Origin: Panaeolus papilionaceus
Lineage: Eukaryota; Basidiomycota; Agaricomycetes; Agaricales
Assembly: GCA_015501605.1 (NCBI GenBank)
Contig: JADNRZ010000011.1
Span: 1,302,001-1,366,000, forward strand
Length of the DNA: 64,000 bases
Direction of reading: 5' to 3'
Position numbers and translations under genes: made by a program. This document shows, piece after piece, positions 37,313 through 47,592 of the stretch (its first letter is position 1; each line of letters opens with the position of its first letter). The notes beneath the pieces were generated by a model, which had not been told where the DNA came from, made no database searches, and saw only the letters and a list, made by a program, of their open reading frames with translations.

Positions 37313-37940
37313 TCGTGCTCGAGAGGTTTCAACTTCGAGGCCGCAACGTCCACTAGCCCACTCAGGCTAGTACCCTGCGGCCACTATGACATCGGATCAC
37401 AGGACACATGTGGATTCAAGCTGGTTCAAAATGGGAAGTTGGTCTGGTTATTATTTAGTATGCTCACCGTTATGCTGCTGTTTGTACTTTATTTTTTTCT
37501 TTTGCTATTTTATCACTCTGTTATCGATATGACTCGCCTTGCAAACATCGATATCGGCTTCAAACTTTGTTCCGAGGTAAGTTCTTAATTAGGAATTGCA
37601 ATAGACCCAGGCTGATACTCGCTCTAGAATTGTCATTTTTGTTATGATGGCTGCTGGTCTTTGAAATTGGTATTACATATCCGAGTCGAATGTGTTGATT
37701 CAAATTCATGTCGTTATTCAGCAAGTAAAGATCGGAATGACCTTCTCATATCACCCCAACCCTGATCGTTGACTGACATCTATGCTAAGATCTCAAAATC
37801 GACAGCCAGGGATAGCCCAGCTTGGATTATGATAGACTCCGATAGGATCTGGCGGTTTGGACGCTTGGATCTCTTCTAAGTATCCCCAGGCTATTTAAGC
37901 TTGCAATTGCACTTTCTTCTGACATTCACACACAGTACTC

Positions 37941-38822
37941 ATGAATTTGCGACCACTCCCGCGCCACAGTCACACCACCACAAGTACACCAGCCACTACC
38001 TCTCGGGCTCGCTACGCTCGTTCTGCATCTGTCCGTGCTACCTCCGAGCTTGCTCGCTCTGCCAGTACTTATGTCGCTTCTGCCTCTGGGATTGCTTCTC
38101 ATCATTCTGTCTATACACGCCCAGGAAATCAGAAGAAACAAGGTGAATTTTATTTCTTTGTTTGACTCTGTATTCACTGAGTGATATTTGAATTACTATC
38201 AGTTCGTGTTCGCGTTTCCTTAGGTCCCACAGATCGGGACATATTCATCCCAGTTGATATGATGGTGGGGACTTTTCTAAGAGTGGTTTGCATGGAAATC
38301 GGGGTGCACCCAGCAGTTGCAGAGTTTGGATGGAGGCTTAGCAATGAATCTTCGTCGGTCCCACCTCGCGAGCTTAAAACACAGGTCCAATTGGAGGATG
38401 CTTTTGAGGCTATCCTAAAGTATCAGAGAGGCAGCCGCCGACGACTCAAGGTTGTTGCATTAGTTATCGTTCATCTTGTAAGTCTCATATTCTATCACAA
38501 ATGGCTACTTACTCAGCTTTTCCTAGAACTATTATGGACTTGCTTATAGGTCGCAGATGCTTCTCCTTGATAGGAAGCTCTCCTGTGCGAACCATCCTCA
38601 TTGTTGGTGCTATGTGAAGCCAGGGTCGGAGACTCCAGATGACCATCAGAACTTAGGGGAGGAGGAGCTTCATATCTGGGCGAAGAAAATGGTGAGCTTG
38701 TATCTGTGTCTCCACAACTTGCTGCTTTTCTAAAATCTTGGTTTTAGTTTGATGGTCTTGCGGACCCTACTGGCAAAGTTCCTCCGGATTCTTTTGACTG
38801 GCAGCAAGCTCCTAAATCTTGA
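37941..38822 (+). CDS. Small hypothetical protein with Cys/His segment (element cargo)
   Basis: Four exons give about 265 residues. The first encodes a basic Arg/Ser/Thr-rich leader (MNLRPLPRHSHTTTSTPATT). The second, after an intron near 38143-38202, encodes VRVRVSLGPTDRDIFIPVDM. The third starts at 38548 with MLLLDRKLSCANHPHCWCYV, a C-x3-H-x2-C-x-C cluster, followed by HQNLGEEELHIWAKKM. The fourth ends DSFDWQQAPKS at 38822. It resembles hypothetical proteins common in Agaricomycete genomes that pair a short Cys/His stretch with an L-x-x-WA-x-x-I/M helix, but I cannot name a family. All junctions are GT-AG and in phase. A role in DNA or protein binding is possible from the Cys/His cluster; that is inference. 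Confidence 0.6.
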
Positions 38823-39534
38823 CCGATTAAAACAGAATTAATATATATAAAAGATATATTACAGATATTTAGGAATTACTCTGGCTGTTCAATGTTCATC
38901 TAATTAGCTACTCGCGTGAAACGGACTTCCAAGCGTGATCAACTTGAAATCCAGTGTGAGTCAAAGGCAGGACAAGTGTCAGGATCGAGTCTGACTCCGA
39001 GTCAGCGGTGACATTGCCACGGGTAAATCACTTGATGTGTTGCTCACATTTGTTATATGCACATGAGTCCCACATAAGTTATAAGTAACTTCAACTTAGT
39101 AAGTGTCTCTAGTGAAATTGACTTGTAGCCTGAGACTCGTGACGCAGTCCCTCATCCAAGGCGAAGGCGTGGACAACTTGAAGGTGATAAGCGCCCTGAA
39201 ATTACTATATCTCACGCCCTTCGACTTGATGCATGCATTCCTCGGAGAACTCAAGCCTGAACGGATACCGAAATCGGTTCTACAGCAAACAGGGTGAGAC
39301 TGAAAGTGCATTTATTCAGCGACTCGGACGCATGCTGCTATACACACGCGCTCCAATGAAGCAACTTCAAGTTATTTCAGTCTTATTACATAAGAATAGA
39401 CAGTTCACCAAATATGGCAGGTGCGTTCGCGCACCCTTCAAAGTTCAAACTTGCCTTATTGGATATGAACTGGCTCAAGCCTAATCATCGCGTTTTCTGA
39501 ATAAATTGATCATGGCATGTACAATATGTATATA
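38823..39534. other. Non-coding spacer inside the element
   Basis: No gene is supported. The stretch contains ACTCCGAGTC-like palindromic words near 38990 and AT-rich sequence near 38835-38880. Short frames here lack motifs. Confidence 0.4.
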
Positions 39535-39712
39535 CAGTCGACTTTGTTATAACCGATAGCTGTCATATCCGATAACCTCTAATATCCGATAACTTTTGGT
39601 GACTCCCAAATTGCCTTTCAAGGCCTAAAACCCGCTGTGATAACCAATAACCTCCCATAACCGATAGCTTTTGGTGACTCCCGAGACCTATCGGTTATGA
39701 CAGAGTCGACTG
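39535..39712. mobile_element. 178-bp MITE with 25-bp terminal inverted repeats and TA duplication
   Basis: The ends are CAGTCGACTTTGTTATAACC and, inverted, CAGTCGACTCTGTCATAACC, both continuing GATAG: 25 bp with two mismatches. TA flanks both sides (39533-39534 and 39713-39714). Internally CGATAGCTTTTGGTGACTCC is repeated as a diverged direct copy (ATAACTTTTGGTGACTCCCA). There is no coding capacity. This is a textbook non-autonomous Tc1/mariner-pogo type element nested in the large insert. Confidence 0.88.
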
Positions 39713-40361
39713 TACACACATTTCTATTATTTTTCTCCCCCGTTCGCCCCCCTCGAGTCCCTTGAGGTCAAAAGAAAGAGTCGCATAGCGTTCTCTGTTT
39801 GCACGCGCCGTGCGTTGATACCCAATTAGGAATGACGCACGGACCACTTACCAATCAAGGAACCTTCAATCCGGATCGAGATGTAACACTGGACTCAACA
39901 CTGGACCACATCATGATATCAACTACACCCACTCTCACTAGTAAGTGTCTAATTCATCACCAGATGACTTTCTCTTACTTGGTCACTAACTATGGTTTGA
40001 AAAACCCCAATTATTGCAGTCACGGTACTCAGCAATGGCAAGTCCGCAATGCGACACCGTGACTCCCTACCCGAATCACCCCATAAGAAACCCCTGCAAT
40101 TCGTGATGGTCAGGCGATATCCCTGCTGTTATATTTAAATTTACTCATCAATCCTTTGCATACTACTAGTAGAATACAATTTAATCTCATATTCAAGGTT
40201 GTGCTCAGCAAGCAGGACGTTCAGGGCCATGTGTCACTGCGTGGCAGATGAAGGTGGCGGTACTATCAATTTGTGGTAATATATTTTGGGCGTGTTTTCC
40301 AATACCTCTTCATCTTTCATCGTTTACACCATCATTATCCTATTCTAGACCCACTCTCCAG

Positions 40362-41000
40362 AATGTCCATCCAATCGTTTGTGTCTCTGGTCTCGCTTGG
40401 CAAGAAGCGCAGTCACAGTCTTCTCTTCTACTACAACGCAGTTTGGACAGCTTTCTTCAATCGCCCATCTCCCTTTCACTTCCTATCGACATTGTCGCAC
40501 TACTCGACGTTCACAACTGGAGTCAAAGTTTTCACATCTCTGATCTCACTTGGTAAGATTAACAGTCACGCCTTCTCTGGCATTCATCGCCAAACCTTTT
40601 GCTTAGGAACAAGACTTCAAAAATTATTATCCACCAATGCCATCAACCAAGCTCAAGGTCGTAATTATTCATCCCAGTCAGCGGCAGGATGGCTTGCAGT
40701 CGCTACCTCCGTTTCTCATACTCTCGAAGAAAGCACTGCACAAAGTCAAGGCATAACTGGGACTCGATTCACTGTTGAGGGAGCACAAACTCAAAGACAG
40801 CGTGGCTCGGAAGAACGTCAAAGATGCAAACCTCCTCTGAGTCAGAGCACTAATGTCCTTGACTCCGAGGACAAGAAGCCAGGTTCACCACCACTGCCGC
40901 ACCGTCGTAATATACCCCCTCCAAGTCGTATGTCTCACAAGTCCTCTTTTCTCTCTATGATCTCAACGTTTGTTTTCAGAATTTCAGATTCTTATATTTG
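40362..41000 (+). CDS. Candidate hypothetical protein (element cargo, uncertain)
   Basis: A single open frame of 212 codons begins MSIQSFVSLVSLGKKRSHSL. The motif F-x-SL-x-SLGK-x-x-SH occurs twice (FVSLVSLGKKRSH and FTSLISLGKINSH), which suggests an internal duplication and gives some support for real coding. The C-terminal half is low-complexity and hydrophilic. I recognise no domain, and no homologous copy is in the window. It could equally be a chance frame or one exon of a longer gene. Confidence 0.3.
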
Positions 41001-41303
41001 ATTCGACGGTCACAATACTACAGGGCGATAGATGCCAACAACATGATTGTAATGCCGCGAGTCCATGATTGCCACGACTTGGACATGTCTATTTAATGAA
41101 AAATTTTCTCGCTGTGATGACTTTATGATAAGCTGTCGCATGATCACAGGTCTTACGAGCTGACCCAGGGAGTAGAGTACGCAATTCTGACGTGTTGTGA
41201 ACACTGGAATCAGACAAATCAAAACCGACCTCAAGATTAGTCCGGTTCGAAATCTCCTATTCCCTTTACCCTGATCGCCACTAGCATCTCAACATCACAA
41301 AAT

Positions 41304-41545
41304 ACTTTCCTTCAGAACAAATTCACGCAACATGCTATCCCTGACAAACACGGTTGACAAGCGCTATACCTAGTCTTAATGGGTAAGGTTTCTTAATCCG
41401 TTATTACTGATCTCTGCTCATGGTTTGACAGCATGCCGCCAGCATGACGAACTTTCCTTCAAAACAGATTCACGCAACATATCATCCCTGACGAACACAG
41501 TTGACGAGCATTAGACTTAATCTCAATGAGTAAGGCTCTTGTATC
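41304..41545 (+). repeat. Diverged direct repeat upstream of the DUF6698 gene
   Basis: Units at 41304-41400 and 41451-41545 share ACTTTCCTTC, ATTCACGCAACAT, ATCCCTGAC-AACAC and TTGAC-AGC in the same order, 147 bp apart. They lie 150-390 bp before the ATG of the DUF6698 gene and could hold promoter elements; that is inference. Confidence 0.7.
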
Positions 41546-41690
41546 TCCGGCAGTGACATAGAGCTGGCGGGGAAAGTTATGATGACCGTGACAGAACCCA
41601 AATTTTTGAATCACAAAAGTGCGCTATAAGTAGGAGTTAGCAGTCCTATGCGATGACCAGGACCCATCTGCACCTCTTAACCTTATTCCC

Positions 41691-43293
41691 ATGTCTTCCG
41701 ACGGCTCTCAACATCGATCCCAGTCATTGACCCCTCCCCCACCTAATCAAGAAGGAGCCTCCATTGTGCCTCTCTTGAAACGTCGCATTGCAGTCTTGGA
41801 GCAAGACGTTGCCACCGCTCAAGGTCAACGCCCTAAAAAGAAGCAGTAAGGGTTCTGTTTCTCCGCACACAGGACATTCTGCTAACCATTTATGAAATCA
41901 TTTAGGTCTACAGTTACCTTGGGACGTGGCATACGCAGATTAGCAGCACTGTTTGAAAATTTGGATGAACTCGTCGCTGAAGCAGATCGACGGGCTGACG
42001 ATGAAGGCATGGACAGCATTGACTCCTGTGACAAGGATGCAAAGTTAGAGTATGTCGGCTCCGTCTTCGTTCACCAAGACGTGATATCTAACACGTTTCT
42101 CTTGTTCAAAAGTGCTGAGCGTTTATACCGGGGGTACAACATAATGCTTCATCTTGTACCTTCCCTTCGCTCTTTGTTGGGTGACCCGGATGCCGAGGTC
42201 GAAGACCTTGATAAACTCATATCCCAGGTGTGTTCATACTTTGCTATCCCCTCTAGATCCTTATTTCACCAATGCTAACCCTGAATTTGTTAATAGATTC
42301 AAAAAGGAGCCAACGACGCAAGAAGCGATGACTTACGCCGTGTTAAGGAGGAGCTTGGAAATTGGTTAAATTCGGATTTCTCTCCTCCCGTTCCTTTTTC
42401 TGTAAGGACCCGCGCCGACCGTGGATTGCACAATGACATCACAGGTCGCCTTTTATGTCCGATTGAATACAATTGGGAGGATGATGAGTATGCTCGCTTT
42501 CTACTGTGAATAACATTCTGCATTGTCTAACTGTTTCCTTCCAGGATACGCGCCAAGATTCGCGACGGAAACATTAGCATTGCCGATGATCTTTTCTTGG
42601 TCTGCTTGTATCCCAAAGGTAGGGGGGTACCAGAAGATGTCGAGAAGGGATTTTTGCGCAGCCGCCTTCTTGTGAAGGTAAACTATTGTTTTTATCCATT
42701 ACGTCTCTGATTTTGTTTTATTTGATATTTACTAGACATATTGTGCCATCTTTACTTCCCCTACGTCCTCGGAAGAGTTTGAAGATGTCGAAACAGAAGA
42801 TGGACCCTCGCGCAAAAAAGTCAAAAAGTCCGTCAAGAAGGCGACCAAATCCAATGTCGCCGCCATCTTGCACATGTCCGGCAGTGTTACACCTCGGTCT
42901 ATTGCTTACGCAGCAGTCATGGTAAGTGAAGTGTTGTTGTCCAGTTCCATGCGTCCTGATAATCACTCTGCGATCTGTTGCACCTAAAGCTTGTCTTTAA
43001 TCTCACAGATGCTACACAGTGGACAGAGACATATAACGGTTTTAACTTCCGGACTTTGTGGAATTTTATTGTCGATTATTTTGAAGAAACACCCGACGAA
43101 GCATCGACTAACAGGGTCAAGGCGCTCCTGAAGTGGTGGAACAAGTATGTCCTGGTCTCGTTTTTCCAAATTGTTTACTTTATCTTCTTAAATTTTATCT
43201 AGGCAAGTATTTCCCCAACATGCATCCGTCAGCGCAGATTCTCGCAAGGCTCGAAAGAAGCTGGCTTTACAGAGAGCTCTCGGCAGGGTTTGA
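41691..43293 (+). CDS. DUF6698-family protein (element cargo)
   Basis: The product matches the layout of DUF6698, a domain of unknown function frequent and multicopy in Agaricomycetes. Eight exons read cleanly: MSSDGSQHRSQSLTPPPPNQ, a leucine-rich helix (PLLKRRIAVLEQDVATAQ), TLGRGIRRLAALFENLDEL, then the domain core with YRGYNIMLHLVPSLRSLL, ISQIQKGANDARSDDLRRVK, DRGLHNDITGRLLCPIEYNW, FLVCLYPKGRG, TYCAIFTSPTS, MSGSVTPRSIAYAAVM and VKALLKWWNKQVFPQ, ending ALQRALGRV at 43293. Every junction is GT-AG and in phase, so the gene looks functional. The core order (P-L-L near a long helix, GARSDD, RG-H-TG-LLCP, WWN-F-P) is the basis of the family call. The function is unknown. Confidence 0.75.
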
Positions 43294-43455
43294 GGCTTTA
43301 CTCGTCATCATGGTTGTCACGTTCAGTAGGCAACCTTCTTTAGAATATGTTGTGATATAAAATATGATCCCCCCTTGAATATGCTTAAACACCCTGTTCG
43401 CTTTTCTCACTTTTCATTTATCATATTTGAAACAAAACGCAAGGTTATGTTGCCA

Positions 43456-44070
43456 AGGTGTAAGTTAACGGGGCTTGTGATGAGTGATCGAGGTGGAGAT
43501 GATACATGTGAGGGGGAAACAGAACCGCTACTCTTTACCGTCATCTAAATTCATTGCATTGACTCACAAACACACATAATATTCACACTCAAATGTGAGG
43601 TTATAGAAGATAGACAGCCCCCCATAGTGTGTGTCATCCATGGTGTTTTCTGATTGAGCCACACAGTTATGCCGTCGAGGTGTAACTTGAGGAGCGGCTT
43701 GTGTGAGCGATGATGGATATCGGCATGATATGCCGATCGGATGAGGGGGCAACACAACCGCTACTCTTTACCGTCATCTAAATTCATTGCATTGACTCAC
43801 AAACACACATAATATTCACACTCAAATGTGAGGTTATAGAAGATAGACAGCCCCCCATAGTGTGTGTCATCCATGGTGTTTTCTGATTGAGCCACACAGT
43901 TATGCTGTCGAGGTGTAACTTGAGAAGCGGCTTGTGATGAGCGATGATAGATATAGACATGATATGCCGATCAGATGAGGGGGAAACATGAGCGCTACTC
44001 TTTACCACCATTCAAATCCGTTGCACCGGCCTACAGACACGCATAATATTCACGCTTGGATTTACGTCTA
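43456..44070. repeat. Tandem array, period about 234 bp, 2.6 copies
   Basis: The anchor CGCTACTCTTTACC occurs at 43526, 43759 and 43993, so the period is 233-234 bp. The two complete middle units are almost identical over AATATTCACACTCAAATGTG and the AGACAGCCCCCCATAG segment; the third is more diverged. The array lies about 400 bp from the right end of the 20.3-kb element, where transposase-binding subterminal repeats would be expected. Confidence 0.88.
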
Positions 44071-44470
44071 CGAATGGTAGATAGCAGCCTATCGTACAAT
44101 AAATCCATGACATCTACATACCAAATCCTAGAGCTATGTCAACGTCGCAAAAGTATGTGTAACATTTCTGTGAATGACAGGTAAAAAGAAAGAATGATTT
44201 TAACCTACTGCTGCATGAATATATGATTAACAGCGGTACTAGGGGCCCAGTGTGGAGTGAGCGTGGATGAAAGAAATATTGTTACCAGATATGATAGATT
44301 ACAATAATCCTGGTGCCAAAATTGCGACACTGATATGCCAAGGGGTGCTCTAATAATGTGTATATAAAACATATCGTAATATTTTGCCAAATTATCCCGC
44401 TGACAGTCGATTATACCGGTTATGGTATGTATACATGGCCTTACCTGAGTTTCTTAAATTCTCTGATGGC

Positions 44471-45063
44471 ATGGGCTGATAGCCTGGGGCGACCCCTGAA
44501 TGAAAATGGTCATGGAAGGCTCGTCGATCCTTCCGCCACATTTGACCATAAGGATGAAAAGCGAAGTCAAAGTCCCAGCCCATGCTAAAGATCGACATGA
44601 GAGGAAGATTGTAAGTATCGAAGAATTAAACAAATGCACGACAACACACGTACAGATCTCGGACCATAGGGAGCCCAGGTCTGCTCGAGTACTTAGATGA
44701 CCTCTTGTCGAAGAGCTCCTGTACTTTGTCCAAGCTGCCTAGGATCAGAAACGACTGTCCCAAAATCTCGAAGTAAATGAGATCGCCTAAAAGGTGTTCA
44801 GTGAGCTCACAACAAGCTTGTCAGTAAATTGTTCAGATAAAATTCTAACCATAAATCTGCTTCCAGTGATCGTAAGTACGCCAAGGCTCTTCTTCGAGTT
44901 TTGGTGCGCTCAATAAGCTCCCGATTAACGGATAACCTTTTGGGCCTGGTGGATAAGGAAGTTTATTGGGATTGCTCTTCGACCGCAACGCGAAGCGGAT
45001 AGCGATGCATGTAACGATTGCTGCACCGGCAGCGTAATACGGGTCGCTGATGAACTGGAACAT
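44471..45063 (-). pseudogene. Cytochrome P450, 5' part (gene split by insertion)
   Basis: This holds the first 154 or so codons of the P450 whose remainder is at 22566-24135. The ATG is at 45063. An N-terminal membrane anchor (YYAAGAAIVTCIAIRFAL) is followed by the Pro-rich hinge PYPPGPKGYPLIGSL. Introns lie near 44773-44847 and 44596-44659. Then come DLIYFEILGQSFLILGS, PMVRDLMGWDFDFAF and the C-helix WRKDRRAF, ending HFHSGVAPGYQPM at the insertion point. Joined to the other half the frame runs on as YQPM-QLKEAHVFL, the standard order in this P450 group. No other lesion is seen. Confidence 0.88.
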
Positions 45064-45574
45064 CACCAATGTGGATAAGGAGAGAAGAAGTAGCAGTTCG
45101 ACATTTATTATGCCTTTCTCCTGGTTTAAGTATTCGGGTAGCTCAGATACCGGAAATAATAACCCAAAGCTGTCATGAAAACGGAATCAGACCTGCCTTT
45201 CAATTACCTGAACTCACGGTTAAGGTTCTGTGGATAAGGATGAGAATTAATCAACCCAATTGGTCTGGCATATCGGTATAAATGAACATCCATTACCATT
45301 CCTGATATTATTAGCTTTCTCACTAGAGAATCATGTCAACATCTTTCCATGGTAAGCACTGATAGGTCTGGCATGTGTGGGAGCTAGAGTTTCCGACACT
45401 CGGAAGAAGGGTATCCAATGATTAGAGCCTGGAAAGACGCAATGACATGTTTCGCAAGCATGCGACCAGTGTCTAGCACTTTCGTATCATTCATTACAAG
45501 CGCCCTGGAAAAAGATTAGCAGACTCACTAACAACCATAGAAGGAAGCTTACCTCGAGTTGGTGCAAATGGCTC

Positions 45575-45655
45575 TAAATATAATGCAGTCACATTCAAGA
45601 AAGCAAAAGAAGTAGAGCTTTTAAAACAAATTCCTTGTATCCAGGAACGTGAAGT
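45575..45655. repeat. Inverted repeat flanking ORC5, left arm
   Basis: About 80 bp (TAATGCAGTCACATTCAAGA onward, to CAGGAACGTGAAG) match the reverse complement of 48268-48350 imperfectly. A third copy at 20488-20570 forms the junction between gene A copy 1 and the ORC5 pseudogene. Confidence 0.65.
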
Positions 45656-45783
45656 GATGGATAACAGAGATATACATACAACATTGTAGAAGTAGCTCAA
45701 TCATTTGAGTTTAAAAATAGCGAATCAAGGACGAAAATCACATAAGAGTCGAGCAGATAGGTGGATAAAAATATAGACCAATC

Positions 45784-47592
45784 CTATAGCGGGTCCCAGA
45801 GGAGGTCGTTCAACGCCACATCCAATTGCTTCGCAAGTGCCAGACATTCTTCATACGATACCACGCATTTAAACATAGGTGGGCCATCCAATCGGTCAAC
45901 AGGAGATGTCCGGTGAAGTAGTCGCATTGACGTGAGTTCCATCACCTATAGAAAAGACATATATTTGCTCAGAACCTGCATATGGAAATGAAGAAAAAAA
46001 CATAAACGTACATCGGCCATCACCCCGACTTTCATTGTCTCCAAGTCTGTCTGTTCTCCTGGTATCATGAATTCCATGGACCCAATCCACGTATCAGCGT
46101 CGTTCTCCTCCAAAAGTGCGCCCAAAATAGCAATCATCCTATCCATAGGAAAGGGTGAGGGTCCAACAAGACGTTGTGGTATCTTCGCAGGCCCAGCGTT
46201 AGCTTTCGCTTTCCCCGACTGTTTATGAACCCGCCTCTTGCGTTTCTTATCATCGAGTCCTCGTCCAAACATCCTCAGATCGGATTTGGCAGGATTGGTT
46301 GATGCAAGGAATGACGCTAAGATGATGTACTTGCACATTTTCGGCAGGTCTTTCATACCCGCTGCTGACTCTGGAGCGAAGTATCTTTCCGTTTTGGCCT
46401 TTGTTATTGCCTGAGCAGCATGGACTGGAGTGAGTGAAAGAAGGTTTGGGGGTGGTTCATTGGCAAGACTCCATTCTGTCGCGTTGGTTTGACGAGGTAA
46501 TAACGCCTCAAGTGCACTAGTGAGGGATGGATTGAAGAGCTTGCTCAACCGCATGCGGATTTCTTCAGTTGGTGGCGTTATGATAGCTTGGGTCTCCATT
46601 TCGTCCTCGTCATGACTGTTGTACTTGTCCAGAATGGGTTTCACAAACCCTGGCCACCGCGCAGCAGCAATGTATTGTAGTTCTTGCTGATTGTGGGTGA
46701 ATGGGAAGCAAACATCGCAAAGGAAGGTGATGAAGTGGGAGTACAAGGATTGTAGGGCTGGGTGATAAGGGTTCCTCGTTTCATCCCAGCGCTTGGAAAG
46801 CTCGGAGAAGTTCCCAACGAGAGTTTTGACGATATCTGAAGATACAAATCAACCATTTGGCATACCTTGAATTCGTAGCACGTACTTTCTTTTGCTGGTG
46901 GGCTAACGTCGACATAATAAGGGTCTGGAGATGCTCCAAAGGACGGACGAATGTCTTGCCACCCAACTTGCGAAATGAAAACAACACAAACGTCTATCCG
47001 GGCCTAAAGAGAAAGTTATAAGGAAATCAACGTTGAATGTGTATATACATACTAGTTCTGCGAGGCGTGTAAGAGGCACGATGAGTTCCGGAAGGTTGTC
47101 CCTCAGTCTTTCGACATGTTCCACTACAATGACGAGCCTCACATTATCATACCGACTCTGCTGTTCCTTCCCTTTGTCGGATGTGACCAACGGCAGTGTT
47201 GATGCATCGTTTTGCTTGCATAGATGTCGATGAACTGCGCGTAATCCGTGTAAAAATGTGTCCAGGTTTTCGTTCCATCGGATTCCTAGGTCCTCTTCTG
47301 GGGTCCAGTTCGAGCATCCCTCATCCCAATCTGCCCGATGTCCCATCAAGGAGTTGATAACTGTTTCATAGAAAAGACGCGTCGTGAAGCAAGATATCCC
47401 ATCCACGCGAGCATGTTTAACTTTGGTGGACGATTCCCCAAAGGATGCATCATTCAACAACGCGTCTGTGACACGACAGGTTACTGGCATTGACTCCTGG
47501 TCGTGGATATAGATAAAGGGTGGCGGCGATGTTGAAATAAGTGTCGATAGCTCGTTGCAGAAGCCATCGTAGCCAGGTATAATATATGTCAT
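45784..47592 (-). CDS. ORC5: Origin recognition complex subunit 5
   Basis: Orc5 is an AAA+-like subunit of the nuclear complex that marks replication origins and loads MCM helicase. Exon one (47592 to about 47050) reads MTYIIPGYDGFCNELSTLIS, PPPFIYIHDQES, SCFTTRLFYETVINSLMGH and VRLVIVVEHVERLRDNLPEL. A second exon (ARIDVCVVFISQVGWQDIRP) covers the sensor-like strand. The large third exon contains the Orc5 C-terminal hallmark KYIILASFLASTNPAKSDL followed by RMFGRGLDDKKRKRR. The last exon (VMELTSMRLLHRTSPVDRLD) ends at the TAG at 45784. No canonical Walker A (GxxxxGK) is visible at the N-terminus, as in some fungal Orc5 proteins. All frames are intact, so this is presumably the working copy; the partial copy is at 20697-21570. 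Gene A copy 2 lies upstream on the same strand. Confidence 0.85.

Larger units (their letters stand above)
24136..44468. mobile_element. 20.3-kb Plavaka-containing element inserted in a P450 gene
   Basis: P450 coding sequence ends at 24135 and resumes at 44471 in the same codon context and frame, so everything between behaves as one insertion (or one insertion enlarged by later nested ones). The insert begins CATCAG and ends CTGATG, a 6-bp inverted repeat, and both flanks carry GC (24134-24135 and 44469-44470), a likely 2-bp target duplication. Inside are a Plavaka transposase (minus strand, left end), four multi-exon genes on the plus strand, a candidate ORF, a TA-flanked MITE, two fold-back repeats inside an intron, and a 234-bp tandem array near the right end. 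No longer terminal inverted repeat was found by eye. CACTA-like and related elements make short target duplications, so the transposase present is a reasonable agent; that link is inference. Confidence 0.75.

Noticed and set aside
43456..44070. CRISPR-like array
   Set aside because: Units are contiguous 234-bp tandem copies with no spacers, in a eukaryotic genome.
22566..45063. Two independent truncated P450 genes
   Set aside because: The 5' and 3' halves do not overlap in sequence, are on one strand in the right order, and join in frame at the same codon, so one split gene is simpler.
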